Part shown: piece by piece, positions 32,400 to 42,508 of the stretch
Position numbering within the stretch: position 1 is the stretch's first letter
Layout of the letters: every line of letters starts with the position of its first letter
From: Erinaceus europaeus
Lineage: Eukaryota > Chordata > Mammalia > Eulipotyphla > Erinaceidae
Direction: 5' to 3'
DNA: 64,000 nt
NCBI RefSeq assembly: GCF_950295315.1
Contig: NC_080177.1
Coordinates: 83,687,094 to 83,751,093 of the forward strand
Translations under genes and position numbers: made by a program
Notes under the pieces: model-generated
The model's input: only the letters and a program-made list of their open reading frames with translations
Database searches by the model: none
What the model was told of the DNA's origin: nothing

Positions 32400-33000
32400 A
32401 AAGAAAGAGAATGTATTCTGCACTATTTTAAAGTTACATTCAAAATAGAATATTAATCTTTTTAAAGAAATTATACAGACATACAGATAGATCCCAACTG
32501 TACAGCTGTACAGAAATGCCTATTGGCATCTCTTTATGTATGTGTGTTTGTGCCTACACCTATAACATGTAGGAACAAGAAACATATGTATAGTCACATA
32601 TATCATAATGATATATAAAGCCACACAATCAAATCATGTTAGAAATCTGAGAATATAATTCTTACACTTCCCAACTTTCACTGCACAAACAAATCAATGA
32701 AATTCTCCTTCCTTCCATCAGGATACACAGTTACAATCAATATTCTCATATAGATTTCACTTTATCTTACATTCCAAATCTTCCGTGGACACTAGAGAAT
32801 AAAAGTCATATTTATCATCCTACCTTGGCAGGTTTTAGATGCATCCCAGATGGCCTATGGGAGTTATCGGCTGCTTTCTAAACACATACCTGAGTTTTAG
32901 GGAATGGGTTTGCCATTAAATACACAGACACTGAAGACACTGAGCTTGGTTCTCATGCTGGCTGAACACACTCAAGAAGTATATAGAATAATATGCATCA
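32400..33000. other. No recognisable feature
   Basis: AT-rich single-copy-like sequence. Confidence 0.45.
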
Positions 33001-33002
33001 TA

Positions 33003-33413
33003 GCATCGCGGGTGGGAGAGAGAGACGACCAGAGACTCATGGCTGAGTGGTACGCAGTTCAGTCTTTATTCATGTGGAATGCAGTGCAATCTAAACTAAG
33101 CCATCTCTAATCACAATCCTGTCCGTGTGTGTATATATACTCGCTAATTAGGGTGGAAACAGGATGTGATGTAGAGAGGGTGGAGCGAAAAGAGACTGGT
33201 GGAAATCAGGGTGTCCTAGGAGAGGGGGCAAAGCAAAAAGACATCATGAACCAGTGGGGATTAAACCAATGCCCTGCAGGCAGGGTGGTGCTTAGTTAAC
33301 AGTGGTTATGTAAACAGAACACAGTGTTCAGCAGGGGGGATTAAACCAATGAAACAGAAGGGGTTTTGGAAGCAGAATTAGAAGCAGGCCAACACCACAG
33401 CAGTCACAGTAGT
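33003..33413 (-). mobile_element. Endogenous retrovirus solo LTR, antisense
   Basis: On the minus strand it begins TGTGGTGTTGGCC and contains two ATTGGTTTAATCCCC repeats (33258-33273 and 33336-33351 on the + strand). A TATATATAC box (33131-33140) and an AATAAA signal (complement at 33065-33070) follow, then a short CGCGATGC end. The promoter-to-poly(A) spacing of about 60 bp is LTR-like. No gag or pol coding sequence flanks it. I do not see a convincing TSD, so the exact edges are approximate. Confidence 0.65.
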
Positions 33414-33415
33414 GA

Positions 33416-33800
33416 GACTCTTCCTGGATATGGAGAAAAAGACAATGCCCACCACAGGAAAATCTGAAACTGTGGTAACAGCTGACAAATGAACATAGTA
33501 TTTTTTGCTCTTACAACAAACAAAACTATTTAGTATATAAGTATACTAAAGTTCATATTAGGGAACCAATTTCAGTCAATATAATCATTATGACTATAAT
33601 CTGTGAAAAGAATAGCCTAGACACTTCAAAAACAAAAAATAAACACTAGGTCAAATTTGTGAATGACTTGGATGCTTTCTTCTTTCTATAATTTAATAAT
33701 CATTAAAATAACTTTCTCTTTATTTTAAATATGGATATTTTAGTTGTAAGAAAATATAGTGATTTCTATAAAGTATTCTGACAATAATTATAGAAAAGGC
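33416..33800. other. No recognisable feature
   Basis: AT-rich single-copy-like sequence. Confidence 0.4.
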
Positions 33801-33807
33801 AGACTGG

Positions 33808-33985
33808 TGGGGGTAGATAGCATAATGGTTATGCAAACAGACTTTCACGCCTGAGGCTGCAAAGTCCCAGGTTCAATCCCCTCCCCCCCCCCCCCCCCCC
33901 GCACCATCATAAACCAGAGTTGAGCAGTGCTCTGGTATTAAAAAGAAAAAGAAAGAAGACAAAGGAAAAGAAAAGAAAACACAGG
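33808..33985 (+). mobile_element. S4 SINE with internal C run
   Basis: GATAGCATAATGGTTATGCAAAC, GGTTCAATCCCC, then a ~18-bp C run (33884-33900), GCACCATCATAAACCAGAGTTG and AGCAGTGCTCTGG, with an AAAGAAAAG tail. Confidence 0.92.
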
Positions 33986-34027
33986 CTGCTGCAAGACTCT
34001 AGTAAGTCCCCTGCTTGTACTCAGCCC

Positions 34028-35026
34028 TTTTCTTCTTCTAGCGTTTGCCCTTCTTCCGTAGCCAGTCCACAGCATCAGGTGGAGCCTGATGTCAAGTTTC
34101 GAGACCTCCTTTGAATCTGGAGAGGTGGCAGTCGTTGACTATGTGGGTCATAGTCTGTCTGGAGCCGCAGGGGCGGTTCGGGTCGTCTCTGGCTCCCCAG
34201 CGATGGAACATAGCGGCGCACCGGCCATGGCCTGTTCGATAGCGATGGAGGAGGGCCCGATCATAACGTGCTAGGTCAAAGCCGGGTTGACGCTCGCAGG
34301 GGTCTGTGATGAGGTGTTTGTTCTTGACCTCAGCTGACTGCCAACTCTGTTTCCAAGAGTCTGGAACAGAGAAGTTCAGTGTAGGCGTAGGGGACCAGAC
34401 TGGGTGACGAGACGTCAAGCGTTGGACAGGGTGGGCGAAGATCTCCGTATATTGGCAGGTCCGGTCGAGCGTAGACGCGGGAAATGAACTTAGATGATGC
34501 CGCATCCCGACGAATATCTGGCGGGGCGATGTTGCTGAGAACTGGCAGCCATGGAACCGGGGTGGAACGGATGGTTCCAGAAATGATCCTCATGGAGGAA
34601 TATAATTTGGAATCGACCAAGTGGACATGGGGGCTGCGGAACCATCCTGGGGCACAGTATTCTGCAGTGGAATAGCAGAATGCCAGAGATGATGATCGTA
34701 GTGTGGAAGCGCTTGCGCCCCATGAGGAGCTGGCCAGTCTTGCAATGATGTGATTCCTCGCGCCCACCTTTGCTGCAGTTTTTATGAGATGTTCGTGAAA
34801 TGACAGGGTGCGATCGAGAGTAACGCCGAGATAGACTGGCTGGGCTTCGTGCCAGATTCTCGTGTCGCCAAGCTGCACATTAAGCTCACGCGAGGCCGAG
34901 GCATGGTGTAGATGGAAAACAGATGATACCGTTTTTGCAGTGCTGGGGATTAGTCGCCATTTTTTACAGTAATCAGATATCAGAGACATGTCTTTCGTGA
35001 GTGTTTCCTCGAGGATGTCGAACTCA
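34028..35026 (-). mobile_element. Jockey/CR1-like non-LTR LINE, 5'-truncated, copy 1
   Basis: About 1 kb on the minus strand, ending ...CGCTAGAAGAAGAAG with an AAG-repeat tail rather than poly(A). It begins just downstream of where the catalytic YADD block would lie, so it is inactive. It has the LINE's RT thumb and a C-terminal Cys/His segment. The same 3' ~540 bp recurs at 41967-42508 with about 14 substitutions and one 2-bp indel by eye. L1, L2/CR1 and RTE are the LINE classes expected in placental mammals, and this protein is unlike L1 or BovB. Confidence 0.85.
34077..35025 (-). pseudogene. Jockey/CR1-like LINE ORF2 C-terminal remnant (copy 1)
   Basis: This encodes the end of a LINE reverse transcriptase, which copies the element's RNA at its target. 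In order on the minus strand: KKWRLIPSTAKTVSSVFHLH, YLGVTLDRTLSF (thumb), WGASASTLR, a CAPGW block, STPVPWLPVLSNIAPPDIRR, then, after a frameshift near 34446, RYRTGHGRCAAMFHRW and a Cys/His block CG.RQTMTHIVNDC. Relative to copy 2 it lacks two bases (CG) at the frameshift, and the first Cys of the CPC pair is Arg. A TGA after GGLET, present in both copies, precedes the apparent native end (DAVDWLRKKGKR). The open frame upstream of 35026 is flanking DNA. Confidence 0.85.
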
Positions 35027-35029
35027 GAC

Positions 35030-35370
35030 CTAAGTAAACAGAGCAAAGTACAAGAAGAGAGGGGAAAGCAACATGGAAGCCTGGAGTTGGACTGAGGGAG
35101 GAGTAGTCTTACCCCAAATCATAACGACTAAGAATTCCCTTCCACATACAAAGTACACAGTTAGAAATCAAAGGCACGGTGAGGATTTGTAGTTAGATCT
35201 AGGTAGAGGAATGATAGGCTTCTACTTATATTTAGTGCTGTTTATAGTGATATTTATGATAGACATTATAGGTATGTCATATGTTTCTACTTGGGAAAAC
35301 AAAACTTACAAGTTTCAACAGACTAAAGCAAAGAATCATTTCACTAACTAAACATTTTTATATACCAGAT
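35030..35370. other. No recognisable feature
   Basis: Flanking single-copy-like sequence. Confidence 0.4.
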
Positions 35371-35387
35371 CAAAAATCTTGAAATTG

Positions 35388-35680
35388 GGAGCCGGGCTGT
35401 AGCGCAGCGGATTAAGCACAGGTGGTGCAAAGCGCCAAGGACTGGCATAAGGATCCCGGTTCGAACCCCGGCTCCCCACCTGCAGGGGAGTCACTTCACA
35501 GGCGGTGAAGCAGGTCTGCAGGTGTCTGTCTTTCTCTCCCCCTCTCTGTCTTCCCCTCCTCTCTCCATTTCTCTCTGCCCTGTCCAACAATGACAACAAC
35601 AATAATAACTACAACAATAAAACAACAAGGGCAACAAAAGGGAATAAATAAATAAAATAAATATTAAAAAAAAGATTAAA
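35388..35680 (+). mobile_element. S1 SINE
   Basis: Complete S1. The perfect 16-bp TSD aaaaatcttgaaattg lies at 35372-35387 and 35681-35696, implying recent insertion. Confidence 0.96.
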
Positions 35681-35990
35681 AAAAATCTTGAAATTGTGTG
35701 TGTTTTATTATTTACTCTAAACTTTTCCCCCCAAAAATTGAAATGGTAAGCTAGCAATAGAAGGGCTGGAGTTCTCTATTATGGATAGTAGAGTTGAAAC
35801 TGACTTACAGATCCTGAGACAATGGGCTCCACTCACCTGTAGGCCTTCACTAAGAACCAGAAAGAGCGGCAAAGGCTTTGTTAGAGGAAATGAGGATGAC
35901 CCACCCATGCAGAACCCAACAGGGGCTAGTAGTTCCTGTTTTCAAATTTCACTCAGAATAAATAGATGTCTTTTTAAAAACAGTTTACTG

Positions 35991-36285
35991 GGGGTCCGGC
36001 TGTAGTGCAGTGGATTTAGCGCACGTGGCGCAAAGCGCAAGGACCGGCATAAGGATCCGGGTTCGAGCCCCCGGCTCCCCACCTGCAGGGGGGTCACTTC
36101 ACAAATGGTGAAGCAGGTCTGCAGGTGTCTGTCTTTCTCCATCTCTGTCTCCCCCTCCTTTCTCCATTTATCTCTGTCCTATCCTATCCGGCAACAACAA
36201 CATCAATAACAACAATAATAATAACCACAACAATGATAAAACAAGGGCAACAAAAAAGGAAAATAAATAAATAAACTATTTTTAA
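35991..36285 (+). mobile_element. S1 SINE
   Basis: GGTCCGGCTGTAGTGCAGTGG to GGGCAACAAAAAAGG with A-rich tail; B box GGTTCGAGCC intact. Confidence 0.93.
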
Positions 36286-36289
36286 AAAT

Positions 36290-36443
36290 AGCTTATTTAT
36301 TTATAATGAAAGAGAAGAGAGAGAGAGACACCCCAGAACACTGTCCTGCTCTGGCTCCTGGAGGTGTTGGGGATTAAACCTGGGACCTCAGAGCCTCAGG
36401 CATGAAAGCCTTTTGCATAACAATTATGTTGTCTCCCTAGGCC
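36290..36443 (-). mobile_element. S4 SINE
   Basis: CTGTCCTGCTCTGGCTCC, GGACCTCAGAGCCTCAGGC, TTTTGCATAACAATTATG on the minus strand. Confidence 0.85.
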
Positions 36444-36837
36444 AGAATAAAGAACTTTCAAAAGGTATGCTAAAGCAGATTCTTAGAGAGCTGGAGAGGA
36501 CAAAAGTGTACATTAGGATCAGACAGAAACACTATTTCTCTGGCAGAGAATTATGAATGACAGGAGTTCTGAACACTGGCAAGAAAAAAAATGATTGGGG
36601 ATCAAATTCCAAATTTGGGAGTGATCAGAGTATTAATTTCTTCCTCTGATTAGAAAAACAGCACCTTGGAGCTGCAGAACTGCTCTAGAGAGGACGTTGC
36701 CTCACAGGGGACCCAGAGTGAGCCCCTGAAAAAGCTTCCTTGCTGTGCTTCCTCCTCTGCTTCTCTGTCTGGTTCTCTCCCTGTGAAAACACAGACCCAG
36801 GGGTCAGGCAATTTTTTGAGTCTTGTGTTTCTGAACA

Positions 36838-36898
36838 CAGGCTTCAAGCCCCCAACCTACAGAGAGGTGGCTTCACAAGTGGTGAAACAGAGCAACAG

Positions 36899-36942
<44 letters not shown>

Positions 36943-37045
36943 CCCCTCTCTCTCTCTCCTCCCCCCTCTCTCCTCTCTCTCTCTCTCTCTTTCCCTGTCT
37001 ATTCCCCCTTCCCTGTTTCTATCCAATAAAATAAATAAATAAATA
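36838..37045 (+). mobile_element. S2 SINE, 5'-truncated, with (CT)n
   Basis: GGCTTCAAGCCCCCAACC, TTCACAAGTGGTGAAACAG, then (CT)n at about 36903-36990 and CTATCCAATAAAATAAATAAA. Confidence 0.85.
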
Positions 37046-37257
37046 CCCAGACAAGTGAAGTCAAAGTGATGAAAATAACAAAATAAATCAGTCAAGTAAA
37101 CATTAAAGGAAAGTGGCATGTTGTGAATATTTACTATACAGATATTTCACTTAAGTTTCTTCTCTTTTTTTTTTAGGTCTTGTCCAAACTTTCCCACTTT
37201 GAGGCTTTGTCTTTTGTTTTTTTCCCTTCTTCCTTTCTCTCACTCTCTCTCTCTCTC

Positions 37258-37475
37258 CTTTCTTTTTTACTTTTTTCTTTCTCTCTTGGGAGTGGGGCAG
37301 TAGAAACAGAGTGAAATGGAGAGGGAAGGGGTGAGGCAGTGGAACAGAGAGAGAGAGAGCTCCAGTGCTGCTTCAGTGCTAGTGAAGTGTCCCCAACCCT
37401 CCATGGGGAGGGGCTTGAACTTGGGACCTTATGCATGGTCATATGTGCTACCTGCTGGGTGACCCTGCACCCAAT
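37258..37475 (-). mobile_element. S2-type SINE
   Basis: CTTCAGTGCTAGTGAAGTG core and a TGCTACCTGCTGGGTGACCCTGCACCC head on the minus strand. Confidence 0.7.
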
Positions 37476-37486
37476 GTTCACAACCT

Positions 37487-37612
37487 TCTTCTTTTTTTCT
37501 TTCAGACAGAAAGAGGGAGATGGATACAGAGACAGAGCGGAAAATGCCACAGCACTAAAGCTCTCCATGCACTAGGAGAGCTGGCAACCAGGCTAAGACT
37601 TGGGTTATAGGC
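37487..37612 (-). mobile_element. S5-type SINE
   Basis: TTTCTTTCAGACAGAAAGAGGG tail side, GAAAATGCCACAGCACTAAAGC, CCAGGCTAAGACTTGGG. Confidence 0.5.
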
Positions 37613-38032
37613 CTGACAAAGCCTGTGGTCATTCTAAATAATTAGGGTGAATGCAGTGGAGCTCAAAGCCAAACCACACCATATATGTATATATTTAGAC
37701 AATCTCATTGCAGATTAACTGGTATAATCATATACATGTCTAAAGTGTATAGCTTCACGGATATGGATATAAGCATATAATAAGCATATCATCTCCCTGA
37801 TAAAGGGGGCGAGCACATCAGTCACACAGTCCCACTTATTCATGTTTTCCACTGTAAGTTTTTGGACTTGTTTCTGCTGCGGTGACATATTTGACACAAG
37901 ATCTATCCCCAGTACAGCTTTAAATGTATAGAACAGTAGACACAAGCTATACAGGAGATCACTAAGAGTTGCTCACTTGTCAACAACTCTGCTCAAACCT
38001 CAGGATTAATTGAAGGAAGAAAAACATTCTCC

Positions 38033-38264
38033 CCGGGGCTGGGTGGCGGCGGTGCACCTACGTGGTTGAGCGTCTATGTTACAGTGTGCAAGAAGACAGG
38101 TTCAAGTCCCCAGCCCCCATCAAGAGGAGGAAAGCTTTGCAAGTGGTGAAGCAGGGCTACAGGTGTCTCTCTGTCTCTCTCTATCTCTCCCTCCCCTCTA
38201 GACTTCTGGCTGTCTCTATTCAATAAATAAAGATAATAAAATATTAAATAAACACACAAAGGAT
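38033..38264 (+). mobile_element. S2 SINE
   Basis: GGGCTGGGTGGCGGCGGTGCACC to CTATTCAATAAATAAAG. The TSD aacattctcc lies at 38023-38032 and 38265-38274. Confidence 0.93.
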
Positions 38265-38359
38265 AACATTCTCCTTAAAATTGTATAACTGTCGTCTAAT
38301 CTTCACACGATTGTACTATTGCTCAAATTAATAAAATTTTAAAAAATTAAGATAATTAA

Positions 38360-38510
38360 GCCACATGATCTGGTAATTCTACTTCTGGAGATACATCAAA
38401 AACAAAACCAAAAAAATCCCAGAAAGAAAACTCTATGCTAAGGAGATATCTGCGTACCTGTACTTCCCTCCCACAGCATGAGCTAGAATGCACATACGTG
38501 GACAGAAGGC
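38360..38510 (+). mobile_element. Old L1 3' scrap
   Basis: GATCTGGTAATTCTACTTCTGG resembles the L1 3' segment around the 'ATTCCACTTCTGG' motif. The rest is too diverged to place. Confidence 0.4.
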
Positions 38511-39147
38511 AAGATGTTCTGTTTAAATATTCTGTTTAAAAAGAAAAAAAGACACAAAAAAAAAGGAGATTCTTCTCACAAGAAAAAAAAAGCTGTGACT
38601 AGATTTATTATGGTTACCCTCTTAATATGTTTAAAAATAATAACAAAAAGAGAATAAATTCATAGAAATCAACAACAAAGAGAAACAAAGACCAATATGT
38701 AAGAAGCAAATAACTCCTAAATTATAAGAGGAAAGAATAAAGCTTACATTTCAAGTATGAATTAAGAAGGGAGAAAGAAAAATGTTTAGAGATTACTTTA
38801 ATAATTGAAATTAAGTCTTAACATTCAGATTAAAACCTTATCCAATAATTGGCACTGACTGTTTTTCAGCAAGATTAGCACAGGAGAAGATATTTTTGAT
38901 TTGTAATGCCATATTTAATGGTTCTTGAACTATGTAACTATATATGTCTGAGTCAATTATGGTAAATTGATCTTGTCTAAAAATTATTAATTTTACCTCA
39001 GTTTTCAAATTTAGTGAACTAAGTTCATTTGCAATGTCTTTATTATATTTCTGTTTGTAGTCGCTATGTTGATGTGTATCTCTCTAAACCTAATTCACTT
39101 TATTTGTACACTATTTTTCTCTTGGTTACTATGTCTTAAGTTATGAC

Positions 39148-39285
39148 CCTGGTTCTCATATGCAGGGGCAGGGGAAGCTTCATGAGTGGTGAGGCAGTGC
39201 TACACATGTCTCTCTCTATCTCTCTCCCCCTCTCCCTTATCCTTCTCTCTCTTCTAAATTTCTCTACTACGGTTAAATAAATTAA
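39148..39285 (+). mobile_element. S2 SINE, 5'-truncated
   Basis: TATGCAGGGGCAGGGGAAGCTTCATGAGTGG to TTAAATAAATTAAAT. Confidence 0.75.
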
Positions 39286-39289
39286 ATAT

Positions 39290-40495
39290 GTTAACTTGCT
39301 ATAAATATAAAATAAAATTAGTGAATTATCAAATTTAATAGATATTAAAATTATTTAATTTATGTTTAATAGTGGATTACAAGATTATAAGATTACAGTG
39401 TATAGTTCTGTAGTGCTGACAAGCACTACTTCCATAGCTCCTCCTCTCTCTCTTTATATCTTTTAATTTATCATTTCACATTGTTGCAGAATGTAGGAAT
39501 AGAACTAGCTAAAGGGATTTCATCAGACAACCCTCTCGCCTCACTCACTGGACCATACCCTGTATCTTACAGATCCCTTGCTTTTGTGATTTCTGTCATG
39601 CGGAGTGGTTTGTATCTTCATGGAAGAGGGTATATTTCTGTGACCTACAGCCTGAACATTGAGCTTCTTTTCTTTTACTGTATCAAGTCTGTTTCTAGGT
39701 GTATCTTTCCATGTACTGTGTGGCAACATTGCTGATTCCAGGAGCAGGGATTAGACAAGTCATCTTTCCCCAGCCAACCTGGTCCGGAAATACATGTTTG
39801 TAAAAGTAGGAAATAACAGTGAAATGTACTGGCAGATATCAAGATTTATTGTGGAACTAAATAGAATATCCAGAAACAGACTCATTTGTAACTGCACAGT
39901 TGATTTATTCTATTATAAATGAATGGAGAAAAGTGGCTTTTTTAAAATACAGCTAGAATATTTATTATCCTAAAGATGGGGGAAGGAACTCCCTATCAGA
40001 ACAGACAAGAATATCAGCCCCAGATGCTTGACAGCAGAGGTTTCAGGTAAAAGACAAAAATATGACACTTTTTAAAACACTGTGACCAGCATCTTTGTGA
40101 TCTTGAGATCATAATTCTTAAATACAAAGAGATCAGAAGGATTTACTAGGTTAAAATAAATAACTTCTCCTAGCCAAGAGCACATAAAACTTTGAAAATA
40201 CATAACAGAAACTTGCAAAATATATTTATATAGCACAAAAAAACGTACTTAAGATATGTGATTTTTTGATATATTAGAAAGAATATGCAAGCAACCTAAC
40301 ATAATAATGAGCATATATATTTTTAAAAGTTCATATGGATGAAACACAGATGGCCTAATATAAAAAAAATATGTTCAACCACATTATTCTTAAAAGTGAT
40401 GCTTTAAACCAATTTGATAGCACTCACAATCATCAGATCAGCAAAAATAAAATAGATTTGAGTATTGTCAGTTATGTCAAATATCATTGAAAATG
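39290..40495. other. No recognisable feature, about 1.2 kb
   Basis: The 84-codon frame at 39481-39735 has no motif I recognise. Confidence 0.4.
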
Positions 40496-40499
40496 GGGA

Positions 40500-40620
40500 G
40501 CTGGGGCCAGACAGCAGGGTTTTCAGTTACATGTTACAGGGACCCTGTTCAGACCCCTGGCCTTCACCTGCAGGGAGGAAAGATGACAAGATGTAAAGCA
40601 GTGGTTCAATGCTTCAGGTA

Positions 40621-40661
<41 letters not shown>

Positions 40662-40712
40662 ATAGATACATATATTACTCTTTCTCTCTGTCTCCCCCCC
40701 TCATCTTAATTT
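40500..40712 (+). mobile_element. S2 SINE with (CT)n
   Basis: Diverged head GGGGCCAGACAGCAGGG, CCTGGCCTTCACCTGCAGGG, CT-rich tail. Confidence 0.7.
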
Positions 40713-40913
40713 AGGAGGAGGAGTCAAGATGGATGCATGAAGATGATGTTTAGGTTGACTCTCCTTAAAAAAATTGGAGGTGGAAGCAGGATTGCCAGAC
40801 CAGTAGCACAGAAACTACAAAGGAGAGGACAAAGAGAAGCTACAGTGAAAAAGTAGAATGCATCTAGGAACTGGCCAAAGGAAGCTGAAAAGGACAAAGA
40901 AGAGCTGAGTGCC

Positions 40914-40946
40914 ATTTTGATGACAAATAACATTTGTCATCAAAAT
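40914..40946. repeat. Perfect 15-bp inverted repeat, 3-nt loop
   Basis: attttgatgacaaat, loop AAC, then atttgtcatcaaaat. The left arm ends the unassigned purine-rich stretch 40713-40913; the right arm begins AT-rich single-copy sequence. Confidence 0.95.
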
Positions 40947-41457
40947 GAATCTTTTTTTGGATGTTTTCAAGTTCGAAATCAGATTAACAGTTATGCTAAG
41001 CCTACTGAAAATGCAAATTATTTCTGTTGACTATAAAGCTCCTTGGAAATCATTTAGTTTTTCTAAGCTTGTGAGTTGTCAATATCCTATCATATCACAT
41101 TTCTCATATTCGGTAGTCAGAAAATTATAAAGCAAAACAGTCAATAATCCACAAATCCCTTTTGCAAATAAGAAGATTCAGAAAAGTTATTTTTTGAGTC
41201 AAAAGCATAATCCTTAGTCATAGTGAAAAATTAGTATACAAAATGTTTGGCTCTCAAAAATATTACTTAGAGTGTCTAATGTATACTTTTCTATAAAGAA
41301 AATTAGTCCTTGAATACAAATGAGCAATAAATAAATAAATGAAGTTCAGTATATGGGTTTGACAAATGCAAGCAAACTTTTTAAAGCTAAACTCCTCCTT
41401 TGAAATGAAAACTTCTGGAAGTTTTCTTCATCTGTGCCAAGCATATAGTTTCCATTT
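40947..41457. other. No recognisable feature
   Basis: AT-rich single-copy-like sequence. Confidence 0.45.
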
Positions 41458-41472
41458 AAAATGTAAATGAAT

Positions 41473-41676
41473 GGGAGCCAGACGGTGGCACACCTGGTTA
41501 AGCACTTATGTTACACTGTACAAGGACCCAGGTTCAAGCCCCTGGTCCCCACCTGCAGGGGGAAAGCTTCACAAGTGCTGAAGCTGGTCTGCAGGTGTCT
41601 CTCTGTCTCTTTCCCTTTCTGTCTCCTCTCTCTCCTCTCAATTTCTCTCCGGCTCTATCTAATAAATAATTATTTT
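41473..41676 (+). mobile_element. S2 SINE
   Basis: GGGAGCCAGACGGTGGCACACC to CTATCTAATAAATAATT. The TSD aaaatgtaaatRaat differs by one base. Confidence 0.93.
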
Positions 41677-41966
41677 AAAAATGTAAATAAATATTCAGAA
41701 TTAAGTTATTTATTTGTAAAGGGGGATAAACTTGGAGAAAAAAAGGCAATACTTTGTAAGCAACTAATGAACCCTTTCTTTCTTTAAGATTCAATTGAGG
41801 GGTTAGTGCTTGAAGTGCAGTCATTGTCACATGCAGGTACCTGGCCTCTGTTCCTCCCTTCCATACCCCTCCTCACCAGAGTTCCTTGCCTAGATGCAAC
41901 ACACCAAGCCTAGTTCATGTTCTCTTTGTTTTCTTCCTCCTTGCTCCTAATTTTCAGGTCCCACTT

Positions 41967-42508
41967 CTTCTTCTAGCGTTTGCCCTTCTTCCGTAGCCAG
42001 TCAACAGCGTCAGGTTGAGCCTGATGTCAAGTTTCGAGACCTCCTTTGAATCTGGAGAGGTGGCAGTCGTTGACTATGTGGGTCATAGTCTGTCTGTGGC
42101 CGCAGGGGCAGTTCGGGTCGTCTCTGGCTCCCCAGCGATGGAACATAGCGGCGCACCGGCCACGGCCTGTTCGATAGCGATGGAGGAGGGCCCAATCATA
42201 ACGTGCTAGGTCACAGCCGGGTTGACGCTCGCAGGGGTCTGTGATGAGGTGTTTGTTCTTGACCTCAGCTGACTGCCAGCTCTGTTTCCAAGAGTCTGGA
42301 ACAGAGAAGTTCAGTGTAGGCGTAGGGGACCAGATTGGGTGACAAGACGTCAAGCGTTGGACAGGGTGGGCGAAGATCTCCGCGTATATTGGCAGGTCCG
42401 GTCGAGCGTAGACGTGGGAAATGAACTTAGATGATGCCGCATCCCGACGAATATCTGGCGGGGCGATGTTGCTAAGAACTGGCAGCCATGGAACCGGGGT
42501 GGAACGGA
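41967..42508 (-). mobile_element. Jockey/CR1-like LINE, copy 2, inserted in L1
   Basis: About 540 bp with the same AAG-repeat 3' end as copy 1, 5'-truncated near GGGGTGGAACGGATG. CACTT occurs beside the 3' tail (about 41964-41968) and again 11 bp past the 5' end (about 42521-42525), so a 5-bp TSD is possible. The 11-bp filler ATGAGTGAGAT repeats the adjacent L1 sequence. Confidence 0.85.
42010..42505 (-). pseudogene. Jockey/CR1-like LINE ORF2 C-terminal remnant (copy 2)
   Basis: One uninterrupted frame covers STPVPWLPVLSNIAPPDIRR, a VYARPDLPIYAEIF segment, QPGCDLARYDWALL, HRYRTGRGRCAAMFHRW and NCPCGHRQTMTHIVNDC, where all four Cys/His ligands (C-C-H-C) are kept. It reaches GGLET then TGA, shared with copy 1. 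Beyond that stop the same frame continues to DAVDWLRKKGKR and a TAG just before the tail. The RT catalytic part is absent through 5' truncation. This copy preserves the C-terminal domain better than copy 1. Confidence 0.85.

Noticed and set aside
31705..32448. Open frames of 92-199 codons rich in Ser/Pro/Leu or Arg/Glu/Gly
   Set aside because: They lie wholly over the CTCCCT tract and occur in several frames on both strands, which is compositional.
34028..42508. Foreign-DNA contamination as the source of the Jockey/CR1-like LINE
   Set aside because: Both copies are 5'-truncated inserts flanked by typical host repeats, and one sits inside an L1 whose halves rejoin, so they are integrated in this genome.
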